DNA of 43,579 bases from Phycisphaerae bacterium (GTDB taxonomy: Bacteria > Planctomycetota > Phycisphaerae > UBA1845 > PWPN01): assembly GCA_035384605.1 (NCBI GenBank), contig DAOOIV010000036.1, positions 1-43,579 of the forward strand, given 5' to 3'. A program made the translations under genes and the position numbers. The notes beneath the pieces are model-generated. The model was not told the DNA's origin. It was given only the letters and a program-made list of their open reading frames with translations, and did not search any database. Below, in pieces: positions 1-7,467 of this stretch. The first letter of the stretch is position 1, and each line of letters begins with the position of its first letter.

Positions 1-17
1 CGGATTCTGGGGCCAGC
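1..17 (-). repeat. Truncated copy of the GGAATCCC-core palindromic repeat
   Basis: The first bases of the window (cggattctggggccagc) match one arm and the core of the repeat seen at 25866-25891 and in the arrays at 40158-40300 and 40941-41092. The closest match is 41076-41092 (cggattccggggccagc), which differs at one base. The copy is cut by the window edge, so its other arm cannot be seen. Confidence 0.6.
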
Positions 18-69
18 CATAATGGCGAATCAGGCATGAATGCTTGAGAATTGCCTGAGCGAGGTGAGC

Positions 70-834
70 GTGAACAGCGATTCGTTCAAATGGCCGAATG
101 GGCAGCAGGGGGCGGTGAGCCTGCGATTCGATGACAGCATGGATTCGCACATCCAGCGTGCCGCTCCGTTGCTGGAGCAGCACGGGCTGCGGGGCACGTT
201 CTACATCTGCCCGGCCGGGCCGGACGATCAGTGGCGGGCCCGGGCCGCCGAGTGGAAACCGGTCCTGGAGGCAGGCCACGAGATCGGCAATCACACGATG
301 AACCATCCGATTCCGGCGGCGCTGGCCGACCGGCCGGGACCGAACTGCTACGAGAACCTCACCTTGGAAAAGTATGCCGCCGATGTGCTGGCAGCTCATA
401 ACCGGCTGGAGAACGCCTTCGGGCCGCGGGACTGGACCTTCGCCTACCCGTGCTATCAGACCTGGGTCGGCCGGGGGCGGCAGTGCCGCAGCGTTGTCCC
501 CTTCATCGCCGAGCACTTCCTCGCGGCGGCGGCCGGCGGCGAGATCTCCAAGCCGTTCAACGATCCGCGATACTGCGATCTTCACGTGCTCCTCAGCCTG
601 CGGGCCGACAACCTGCCGATCGCCGATCTCATCCGCCGCGTCGAGCAGGCCGTCTCGATGGGGCGATGGGCCATCCTCACCTTCCACGGCATCCAGGAGG
701 GGCATCTGCCGGTAAGCGCCCCGGTGCTGGATGGACTCGCGGCATACCTGGCGACGAACCGCGAACGCATCTGGACGGCACCGGTGGCCGAGGTGGCGAG
801 GCACACGTACGACGCCGGGCGCGATCATCAATAA
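70..834 (+). CDS. Polysaccharide deacetylase (NodB/CE4-type) family protein
   Basis: Carbohydrate-esterase-4-like protein of about 255 residues, expected to remove acyl groups from a glycan through a metal-bound water. Visible motifs are the FDD metal/base motif (RFDDSMDSH, near the N-terminus), the HxxxH metal motif (HEIGNHTMNHP), an FAYPC segment in the motif-3 position and a terminal FHGI. These are the usual CE4 landmarks in order. The GTG at 70 is preferred because GAGG (61-64) lies 5 nt upstream and family members start shortly before the FDD strand; an in-frame ATG at 40 has no clear ribosome binding site. No signal peptide is evident, so it may act in the cytoplasm on imported sugars. 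It heads a run of sugar-metabolism genes on the same strand. The substrate cannot be told from sequence. Confidence 0.85.
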   Translation: MNSDSFKWPNGQQGAVSLRFDDSMDSHIQRAAPLLEQHGLRGTFYICPAGPDDQWRARAAEWKPVLEAGHEIGNHTMNHPIPAALADRPGPNCYENLTLEKYAADVLAAHNRLENAFGPRDWTFAYPCYQTWVGRGRQCRSVVPFIAEHFLAAAAGGEISKPFNDPRYCDLHVLLSLRADNLPIADLIRRVEQAVSMGRWAILTFHGIQEGHLPVSAPVLDGLAAYLATNRERIWTAPVAEVARHTYDAGRDHQ

Positions 835-848
835 GGCTTTCTGACCCC

Positions 849-945
849 AACCAGTTTGACGAGCCGGCAGGGTTCTCCTGCCAGCCCTTCTGCATTCCCC
901 GAAGACCCAGGGGGCAAGCCCCTCGGCTCGCCAGGAAAACGACCG
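849..945 (+). repeat. Dispersed intergenic repeat with GGCAGG/CCTGCC hairpin, copy 1
   Basis: After the deacetylase gene lies a hairpin, GGCAGG-gttct-CCTGCC (866-882), then a G-rich/C-rich segment ending cctcggctcgccaggaaa. The same order recurs at 6389-6462 after another gene, so this is a repeat rather than a gene-specific terminator. No T-run follows. The rest of the gap to 1107 is GC-rich and holds heptamer repeats (973-1007). Confidence 0.55.
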
Positions 946-972
946 GACCGTCCTTCTTCGCTTCGTTCCGCT

Positions 973-1007
973 CCAGCCCCCAGCCCCCAGTCCCCGATCC
1001 CCAGCCC
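973..1007 (+). repeat. Heptamer tandem repeat (CCAGCCC-type), five units
   Basis: Five contiguous 7-bp units are visible: CCAGCCC, CCAGCCC, CCAGTCC, CCGATCC, CCAGCCC. The degenerate heptamer form resembles the short tandemly repeated repetitive (STRR) sequences described in cyanobacteria. It shares the 7-bp period, but not the sequence, of the repeats at 2354-2408, 2918-2973, 4090-4118 and 4446-4475. Confidence 0.75.
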
Positions 1008-1107
1008 CCGTTTTCACCTTGCCTGCCCCGGCGGGGTCGGGTAACTTGGCTGGCCCGGTCGAGGCGAGGGGCCCTGGCCGTAGGTACCAGTCGGAGAGAT
1101 CACGATC

Positions 1108-2358
1108 ATGGCGAACCCAAGCACGATTGTCAGCAAGAACATCGGTCAAATCTTAAACAGCGCATTGGATGCCGGTCAGGGCGTCTTGCGGCTGACCCCC
1201 ACGTGGGTCCCACGAAGCTTCCTGCACCCCGGACGGCGGATCAAACTGCATCCGGATGACTACTATGCCCTGGGGGCCGATCGCGGGGGAATCGACGAAC
1301 GGTGGTTCGCCAGCACGACCGAGGCGATGAATGAGAACCGGCTGCCCGACGAGGGGCTCAGCTATATCTCCTTTGAGGGCAAGCGCTTCCTGATGAAGGA
1401 AGCCGTGGCCGAAGCCGGTGTCAGGATGATCGGCAAGGCCATGTGGGACAAGTACAAAAGGTGGCCAGTCTACTCGAAGTTCTTCGATAACCTCGGCCCC
1501 ATCCCACACCACATGCACCAGAAGCACGAGCACGCCAAGCTCACCGGCCAGGAGGGTAAGCCCGAGGCCTACTACTTCTCGCCCCAGATGAACAACTGCG
1601 ACAACCACTTCCCGTACACGTTCATGGGCCTCGAACCGGGCACGACCAAGGCCCAGGTCCGCCGGTGCCTGGAAAACTGGAACAAGGGCGACAACGGCAT
1701 CTTGTACCTCTCCAGGGCCTACCGGCTCATGCGCGGCTCGGGCTGGCTGATTCCGGCCGGCGTGCTGCACGCTCCAGGTTCCCTGTGCACCTACGAGCCC
1801 CAGTGGGGTTCGGATGTGTTCGGAATGTTCCAGAACATCGTCGAAGGGCGATTCGTGCCCTGGGATCTGCTGGTCAAGGACGTGCCCAAGGACAAGCACC
1901 ACGACTTGGACTATATCGTCGACCAGCTCGACTGGGAAAAGAACGTCGATACGCACTTCATGGAACATAACCAGCTCATCCCGATCGTGGATAAGGCTTG
2001 CAGCGGCCCCGGTTACACCGACAAGTGGATCGTATACGGCACCATCGACGGCCAGCAGGTGGTCAGCGCCAAGGAACTGACCATCGAGCCGGGTGCCAAG
2101 TGCACGCTCAAGGACCCGGGCGCCAGCGGCTGGATCACCGTCCAGGGTTGCGGGCGGATCGGCAAGATGAGACTTCAAACGCCGGCCATGATCCGGTTCG
2201 GCGAAGAAACTGAAGACGAGGTATTCATCACCCACGAAGCCGCCACCCGGGGAATCGAGATCGAAAACACCGGCAACGAGCCGCTGGTCGGGCTGCGATA
2301 CTTCGGACCCGATGTACACGCCAATCTGCCAAAGATCGGCGACCATAAAAAGCAATGA
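1108..2358 (+). CDS. Phosphomannose-isomerase-like cupin protein
   Basis: A 416-residue protein that I read as a type I mannose-6-phosphate-isomerase-like cupin. The zinc-site pattern is recognisable: a His-rich strand (HHMHQKHEHA), then a GKPEAYYF segment, and later IPAGVLHAPG, corresponding to the metal-binding His/Glu motifs and the IPAGxxHA motif of that family. A second cupin-like half follows (SAKELTIEPGAKC and the closing strands). The ATG at 1108 is supported by GGAGA at 1093-1097. It is likely a cytoplasmic sugar isomerase or sugar-binding protein acting with the TIM-barrel isomerase at 2994 and the oxidoreductase at 5241. The stop codon lies inside the first heptamer repeat. The fold is reasonably secure; the exact reaction is not. 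Confidence 0.75.
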   Translation: MANPSTIVSKNIGQILNSALDAGQGVLRLTPTWVPRSFLHPGRRIKLHPDDYYALGADRGGIDERWFASTTEAMNENRLPDEGLSYISFEGKRFLMKEAVAEAGVRMIGKAMWDKYKRWPVYSKFFDNLGPIPHHMHQKHEHAKLTGQEGKPEAYYFSPQMNNCDNHFPYTFMGLEPGTTKAQVRRCLENWNKGDNGILYLSRAYRLMRGSGWLIPAGVLHAPGSLCTYEPQWGSDVFGMFQNIVEGRFVPWDLLVKDVPKDKHHDLDYIVDQLDWEKNVDTHFMEHNQLIPIVDKACSGPGYTDKWIVYGTIDGQQVVSAKELTIEPGAKCTLKDPGASGWITVQGCGRIGKMRLQTPAMIRFGEETEDEVFITHEAATRGIEIENTGNEPLVGLRYFGPDVHANLPKIGDHKKQ

Positions 2359-2408
2359 CCAATGACCAAAACCCAATGACCAATGAATGACGAAGCCCGA
2401 ATCCCGAA
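2354..2408 (+). repeat. Heptamer repeat, left inverted copy (AATGACC/CCCGAAT type)
   Basis: This stretch reads as degenerate 7-bp units (AATGACC, AATGACC, AAAACCC, AATGACC, then CCCGAAT, CCCGAAT). It is the inverted counterpart of 2918-2973; by eye about 47 of 56 aligned positions agree. It includes the stop codon of the upstream gene. Confidence 0.85.
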
Positions 2409-2470
2409 TAGAAGCCGAACCAGGTACCGCCGGCAGTTAAGGAGACGGAGACCTCGAAAGCACCGCGCCA

Positions 2471-2887
2471 ATGACCAAACAGACCCGAAGCATGCACGGA
2501 AAAAGCGGCAGACCGGAGAAAACCTACGACCTGGAGGAGCGCACGGCGCGATTCGGCGAGGCGATCATTGCGTTTGCCAGGATGATTCCGGTTGACCCCG
2601 TGACGCAGCCGCTAGTCGGACAGTTGGTCAGGGCCGGTACAAGCGTGGGCTCCAACTACTGTGAGGCCGATGAGGCTGGTTCGGCGAAGGAGTTTCGATA
2701 CCGGATCAGCGTCTGTAAAAGAGAGTCGAAAGAGAGCAAATACTGGCTGCGAGTGATCGCTGTTGCTCTGCCCGCGCTCAAAGACAAGGCTCGGGCACTC
2801 TGGCTTGAGGCCCAGGAACTCACCCTGATCTTCGGTGCCATCCATCGAAGCAGGAAGGCCCGACAACCGGCAGCCGGCGAAGCGTAG
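2471..2887 (+). CDS. Four-helix-bundle protein (23S rRNA IVS / bAvd-like)
   Basis: A 138-residue protein matching the four-helix-bundle family found in 23S rRNA intervening sequences and related to the accessory protein of diversity-generating retroelements. The conserved stretches are KTYDLEERTARFGEAI (helix 1), QLVRAGTSVGSNYCEADEA (helix 2 and its turn), KEFRYRISVCKRESKESKYW (helix 3) and the final LTLIFGAIHRSRK helix. Family proteins are basic and form oligomers that can bind nucleic acid; no enzymatic activity is known. The ATG at 2471 has no clear ribosome binding site, and ATG 2501 is an alternative closer to the conserved start. Heptamer inverted repeats flank it, which suggests it moves independently of the neighbouring sugar genes. 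Confidence 0.88.
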   Translation: MTKQTRSMHGKSGRPEKTYDLEERTARFGEAIIAFARMIPVDPVTQPLVGQLVRAGTSVGSNYCEADEAGSAKEFRYRISVCKRESKESKYWLRVIAVALPALKDKARALWLEAQELTLIFGAIHRSRKARQPAAGEA

Positions 2888-2917
2888 TCTAGGCTGAGAG
2901 GTCGTCGCAACGAGGCG

Positions 2918-2973
2918 GTTCGTCATTCGGGCTTGGTCATTGATTGGTCATTGGGGCTTCGGCATTGGTCATT
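2918..2973 (-). repeat. Heptamer repeat, right inverted copy
   Basis: Read on the minus strand this begins AATGACCAATG and ends near CCCGAATGAC, aligning with 2354-2408. The pair encloses the four-helix-bundle gene and could fold into a long stem in RNA. The ribosome binding site of the next gene (GGGAGG, 2981-2986) follows directly. Confidence 0.85.
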
Positions 2974-2993
2974 AACCGTAGGGAGGAACGCTC

Positions 2994-4052
2994 GTGAGCG
3001 CTGCACACATCAATCAGTATCCTAAGCTTCACAACGCCGCCTGGCCGGGCGTCGTCGGCAAGGGCCCCGGGGCCGAGGAGCCGGCCATCGACCTGGACAC
3101 CATGTTGGACCTCACGGCCGCCGCGAAGGCGGACAACGCCAAGTTCGACGGCGTGGACATCTTCCTGTTTGCTCCGCACGTGGACATCGATGCATCCGAC
3201 GACGATCTCAAACGCATCGCCGAGAAGGTGACGTCGCGCGGGCTGGTCATCGGCTCGGTGGTCGCACCGGTCTGGCCGCCGACCGGTGGCGGCTCCGCCA
3301 TGGGCGACGCCAACGACCGCAAGAAGTTCTGCGAGCAGGTGCGAAAAGGATGCCGGATTGCTGAGTTCTGGCGCGAAATGGGCGTACGGCCCTATGGTGT
3401 GGTGCGGATCGACTCGGCGTGCGGACCGGATGCCTGGTACGACGACCCCGCCGGCAGCACCAGGAAGATCATTGACACCTTCAAGGAAGCCTGCAAGGTG
3501 GCCGAGGACCACGGCGAGCGGCTGGCCGCCGAAGGCGAGGTTTGCTGGGCCGGCATGCACAGTTGGAAGGCCATGCTGGCGGTGCTGGAAGGCGTGAATC
3601 AGCCACGGACTCTCGGCTTCCAGGCGGATATGGCCCATACCCTGCATTACCTCCTAGGTACGAACGCTCCCGAAGACCGCATTCTGCCAGAGAACTTCTC
3701 CTGGAGCGACACGACCACGTTCACGCAAGCCTACAAGACGCTCACCTCGGCTCTGCGCCCGTGGACCATCGATTTCCACGTCGCCCAAAGCGACGCGACG
3801 GTGAAGGGATCGGGTTCACATGATAAGACCGGCCGCCACTGTCTGCCCAACGACCCCAACGGCAAGCTCGACATCGTCCGCGAGGCCGGCCTCTGGCTGA
3901 AGGACGACAAAGGTCAACCCACCCGCAAGTTCAAGCATATCTGCTGGGACGGCTGCATGTTCCCCAACGCCACCATGATGAAGCCCGACACCTGGAACTC
4001 CATCCTGGCGGCGATGGCGGCCGTGCGGGATACGCATGGGTGGAATGGGTAG
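2994..4052 (+). CDS. TIM-barrel sugar isomerase/epimerase-like protein
   Basis: A 352-residue protein resembling the xylose-isomerase-like TIM-barrel superfamily (sugar phosphate isomerase/epimerase). Supporting features are the overall length, barrel-like strands such as FDGVDIFLFAPH and GLVIGSVVAPVW, and candidate metal ligands at strand ends: the Glu of AAEGEVCWAG, the Asp/His of GFQADMAHTLHYL, the His of TIDFHVAQSD and a terminal HICWDGC. The start is GTG 2994 with GGGAGG (2981-2986) 7 nt upstream. No signal peptide is present, so it is probably cytoplasmic. It likely interconverts a sugar produced by the nearby deacetylase, cupin and oxidoreductase. The specific substrate is unknown. Confidence 0.75.
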   Translation: MSAAHINQYPKLHNAAWPGVVGKGPGAEEPAIDLDTMLDLTAAAKADNAKFDGVDIFLFAPHVDIDASDDDLKRIAEKVTSRGLVIGSVVAPVWPPTGGGSAMGDANDRKKFCEQVRKGCRIAEFWREMGVRPYGVVRIDSACGPDAWYDDPAGSTRKIIDTFKEACKVAEDHGERLAAEGEVCWAGMHSWKAMLAVLEGVNQPRTLGFQADMAHTLHYLLGTNAPEDRILPENFSWSDTTTFTQAYKTLTSALRPWTIDFHVAQSDATVKGSGSHDKTGRHCLPNDPNGKLDIVREAGLWLKDDKGQPTRKFKHICWDGCMFPNATMMKPDTWNSILAAMAAVRDTHGWNG

Positions 4053-4089
4053 AGGCAGCCCCAAGGGAGTGAGATCTGCCGTGGGCTAT

Positions 4090-4118
4090 CTGAGATCTGA
4101 GATTTGAGATTTCAGATT
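4090..4118 (+). repeat. Heptamer repeat (CTGAGAT type) upstream of the second four-helix-bundle gene
   Basis: Degenerate 7-bp units CTGAGAT, CTGAGAT, TTGAGAT and TTCAGAT occur in tandem. The reverse complement of 4446-4475, inside the following gene, shares GAGATTTCAGATT with this stretch, so the two form an inverted pair. Confidence 0.75.
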
Positions 4119-4167
4119 GCCGGAAACCCAGGTTTGTCTGACTCGCCTGCCACAGAAGAATGTCTCC

Positions 4168-4680
4168 ATGACCTACCAACGTTTCGAAGACCTCCCCGTT
4201 TGGCAGGCGGCGATGGAACTGGCTGTGCGGGTCTTCACCCTGACTGAAGACCGGGCTTTTGCCAACAAAGGCGACCTGCGGAACCAGCTACAGCGGGCGG
4301 CGATTTCGGTGGGGAACAACATCGCGGAGGGCTTCGAGCGGGGGACGACGCAGGAATTGCTGACCTTCCTGTACATCGCGCGGGGCTCGGCCGGCGAAGT
4401 GAGGTCGATGCTGCTGCTGACCGAGCGGCTTCCGCATTTCACGCATTTGAAATCTGAAATCTCAGATTTGAAATCCCTGGTTGAGTCGATATCGCGTCAG
4501 ATCCGCGGCTGGGCCGACAGCCTGCAGAACTCGCCCATAACCGGTCAGCGCTACCTCAACGAGCCAGTGCGGCAGCAGTACCAGCATCAGCGCCGGTCGT
4601 CCGAGTTCTGGCAGAAGCTGGAGGCCGATCACCGCCGGCGGATGGAGGAACGGGCTGCCGGTGAAGCCAGTGAAGGCTGA
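4168..4680 (+). CDS. Four-helix-bundle protein with internal heptamer-repeat insertion
   Basis: A 170-residue member of the four-helix-bundle (23S IVS / bAvd-like) family. The core is clear: RFEDLPVWQAAMELAVRVF (helix 1), LRNQLQRAAISVGNNIAEGF (helix 2), TQELLTFLYIARGSAGEVRS (helix 3) and a final LVESISRQIRGWADSL helix. Between helices 3 and 4 lies HLKSEISDLKSL, encoded exactly by a 7-bp-period repeat (4446-4475). A C-terminal tail of about 50 charged residues extends it beyond the usual ~120. The ATG at 4168 is chosen because the family begins with an F-x-D/E-L-x-x-W segment just after the start; no strong ribosome binding site is seen. It lies between sugar genes, like the copy at 2471, but the two proteins belong to different branches of the family. 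Confidence 0.85.
   Translation: MTYQRFEDLPVWQAAMELAVRVFTLTEDRAFANKGDLRNQLQRAAISVGNNIAEGFERGTTQELLTFLYIARGSAGEVRSMLLLTERLPHFTHLKSEISDLKSLVESISRQIRGWADSLQNSPITGQRYLNEPVRQQYQHQRRSSEFWQKLEADHRRRMEERAAGEASEG
4446..4475 (+). repeat. Heptamer repeat inside a coding sequence
   Basis: Units TTGAAAT, CTGAAAT, CTCAGAT and TTGAAAT are read in frame as LKSEISDLKS within the four-helix-bundle gene. The sequence is the inverted partner of 4090-4118. Confidence 0.75.
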
Positions 4681-4850
4681 TGTCTCGCTTGCTTGGTCGC
4701 CAGGCAGGCGTTATTCTTCACCTGAGTACATGTGGGATAACGGCAAACGCAACCGTACTGAACAAGTTGCCGTGGTCGTCCCGCATCCGAAGATAACGTA
4801 GCGCTTTGCGGGAGGCTATGCAGCTCTCATATCCGTTCAGGAGGTGCTCT

Positions 4851-5183
4851 ATGATGTGTCGTTTCGCCGTGATCACATTGGGTTTGCTTCTGTTCTGCAG
4901 CAGTGCAGGCATAAGTGGGTGCAATGACCCTCGCGCGGATTCTGGGCAGGGCGCCGACGACTGGGCTCCGAGAATCGGGCAGGATTGCACGGTAATCCTG
5001 AAAGAACAATTGTCCGGGCAACGCGGCGGATTTGCAGAAGAACTGCGGGGCAGACTTGCACGGAGGAGTCCCGAGTGGACTGTCCTGGCGGTGACTGAGC
5101 CAGACGCCGAAATGGGAGAGATCTGGATCAAGAACGCGCACGTTGCGATCGTGGCCTTTACACGGCCTGCCGAACGTAAGTAA
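4851..5183 (+). CDS. Small predicted lipoprotein of unknown function
   Basis: A 110-residue protein starting at ATG 4851 (or 4854), with AGGAGG at 4839-4844 as a strong ribosome binding site. The N-terminus has a hydrophobic stretch (VITLGLLLFCSSAG) and a lipobox ending GISGC, so it should be lipidated and exported. The mature part is short, charged and has no motif I recognise; a closing strand WIKNAHVAIVAFT suggests a small alpha/beta or beta domain. It precedes the oxidoreductase at 5241 by 57 nt and may be co-transcribed. The family is unknown. Confidence 0.6.
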   Translation: MMCRFAVITLGLLLFCSSAGISGCNDPRADSGQGADDWAPRIGQDCTVILKEQLSGQRGGFAEELRGRLARRSPEWTVLAVTEPDAEMGEIWIKNAHVAIVAFTRPAERK

Positions 5184-5240
5184 ACTGACCTGCTGCCGGT
5201 GCCTGGTTTTTGGGGATTTGACGCTCTTGAGGGACACACC

Positions 5241-6377
<1,137 letters not shown>

Positions 6378-6388
6378 GAGCCGCACCG

Positions 6389-6462
6389 GCTTGACCAGCT
6401 GGCAGGTTCATCCTGCCGGTTGAAGACCAAGAGGATGAACCCTCGGCTCCTCAAGAAACAGT
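6389..6462 (+). repeat. Dispersed intergenic repeat with GGCAGG/CCTGCC hairpin, copy 2
   Basis: The hairpin GGCAGG-ttcat-CCTGCC (6401-6417) is followed by aagaccaagaggatgaac and cctcggctcctcaagaaa, matching the order of elements at 849-945. Shared TTGACnAGC before the stem and CCTCGGCTC after it show the two are copies of one repeat. It lies just after the oxidoreductase stop codon. Confidence 0.55.
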
Positions 6463-6590
6463 CATAGCGCCGCTCTGATGCGGGTTTGAAAGCTCTCCGT
6501 TCCGGTGGTACGCTGCTTGCCCGGTCGAGGGGGCGGGTCCCCTTTGCACTTTCAGGACATCTGGGGTGACAGTTTGCGAGGTACACGAGT

Positions 6591-7400
6591 ATGAAGAAGC
6601 TGCATTGGATGTTGTTCGGCGGCTTGGCGCTGTGTGTGAGCGGGGCGTTGGTTTGTCTGGCCCAAGGCGAGAGCGCCAAAAAAAAGAAGATCCTGTTCTA
6701 TTCGCAATCGTTCGGGTTTCGCCATTCGGTGGTCAACCGGCCGTTGACCGGCGAGATGGCCCATGCCGAGAAGGTGTTCAAGGAGATCGCAACCAAGGCG
6801 GGATACGAGGTGTTCCTCTCGCAGGACTTCCACGATCTCGAAGGAGACGCCTGCAAGCAGTACGACGCCATCGTCTTCTACACTTCCGGAAACCCGCTGA
6901 TCAGTCGTGAGCCGCTGATGAAGTGGATCCGGGACGGCGGGGCGTTTATCGGCATTCATTCAGCCACCGACTCGTTCCGGGGCGAGGACAAGGGCATCCC
7001 CGGCTGGCCGGAGTACGTGAAGATGATCGGAGCGGCGTTCAAGACCCACCACCAACAGAGGGTGGCCACGCTGAAGATCGACGTGCCCGACCACCCGGCC
7101 ACCAAGATGCTCGAACAGGGCTGGAAACTGCAGGATGAGTACTACCTGTTCGGCGACACCTTCTCTGCGGAGAACTCCCGCCTGCTGATCAGCGTAGACA
7201 CACAGAAGACCCCCGAGGCGGACCTCGAGGCCATGGGCATGAAGCCCGGCAGCCTTGTCCCCATCGCCTGGACCAGGACCGAAGGCAAGGGCAGGGTCTT
7301 CTACACCTCGCTCGGCCATCGCGAAGACGTCTGGACCAACCCCGCCTACCAGAAGCACCTGCTCGGCGGAATCGCCTGGGCCATGGGGCTCGAAAAGTAA
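6591..7400 (+). CDS. Secreted ThuA-domain protein
   Basis: A 269-residue ThuA-like (trehalose-utilisation, PF06283-type) protein with an N-terminal signal peptide (MKKLHWMLFGGLALCVSG then ALVCLAQG). ThuA domains have a class-I glutamine-amidotransferase-like fold. Visible landmarks are the first strand KILFYSQSFGFRHS, then DAIVFYTSG, GGAFIGIHSATDSF, DEYYLFGDTF and the final PIAWTRTEGKGRVFY with SLGHREDVW. These follow the family order, and length is typical. The family is linked to carbohydrate use but its reaction is unresolved. It probably acts in the periplasm and follows an oxidoreductase gene, a pairing common in planctomycete sugar clusters. Confidence 0.88.
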   Translation: MKKLHWMLFGGLALCVSGALVCLAQGESAKKKKILFYSQSFGFRHSVVNRPLTGEMAHAEKVFKEIATKAGYEVFLSQDFHDLEGDACKQYDAIVFYTSGNPLISREPLMKWIRDGGAFIGIHSATDSFRGEDKGIPGWPEYVKMIGAAFKTHHQQRVATLKIDVPDHPATKMLEQGWKLQDEYYLFGDTFSAENSRLLISVDTQKTPEADLEAMGMKPGSLVPIAWTRTEGKGRVFYTSLGHREDVWTNPAYQKHLLGGIAWAMGLEK

Positions 7401-7467
7401 GCCGGTATCACCAACGGGCCGGTAGTCCTCGGGCTGCCGGCCCGCTGTCTTGCGCGGAGACCACGGC

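Larger units (their letters stand above)
2354..2973. mobile_element. Candidate small mobile unit: four-helix-bundle gene between heptamer inverted repeats
   Basis: A unit of about 620 bp consists of a 55-bp heptamer repeat, a single gene for a four-helix-bundle protein, and the same repeat in inverted orientation. It sits between two sugar-metabolism genes on the same strand, as though inserted into the cluster. IVS elements in bacterial 23S rRNA genes also carry this protein family between terminal complementary sequences, which is why I treat this as a mobile unit rather than chance. No transposase or target-site duplication is clear. Mobility is an inference. Confidence 0.5.

Noticed and set aside
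2471..2887. A 23S rRNA gene with an intervening sequence, suggested by the four-helix-bundle protein.
   Set aside because: Neighbouring sequence is protein-coding sugar genes with no rRNA sequence.
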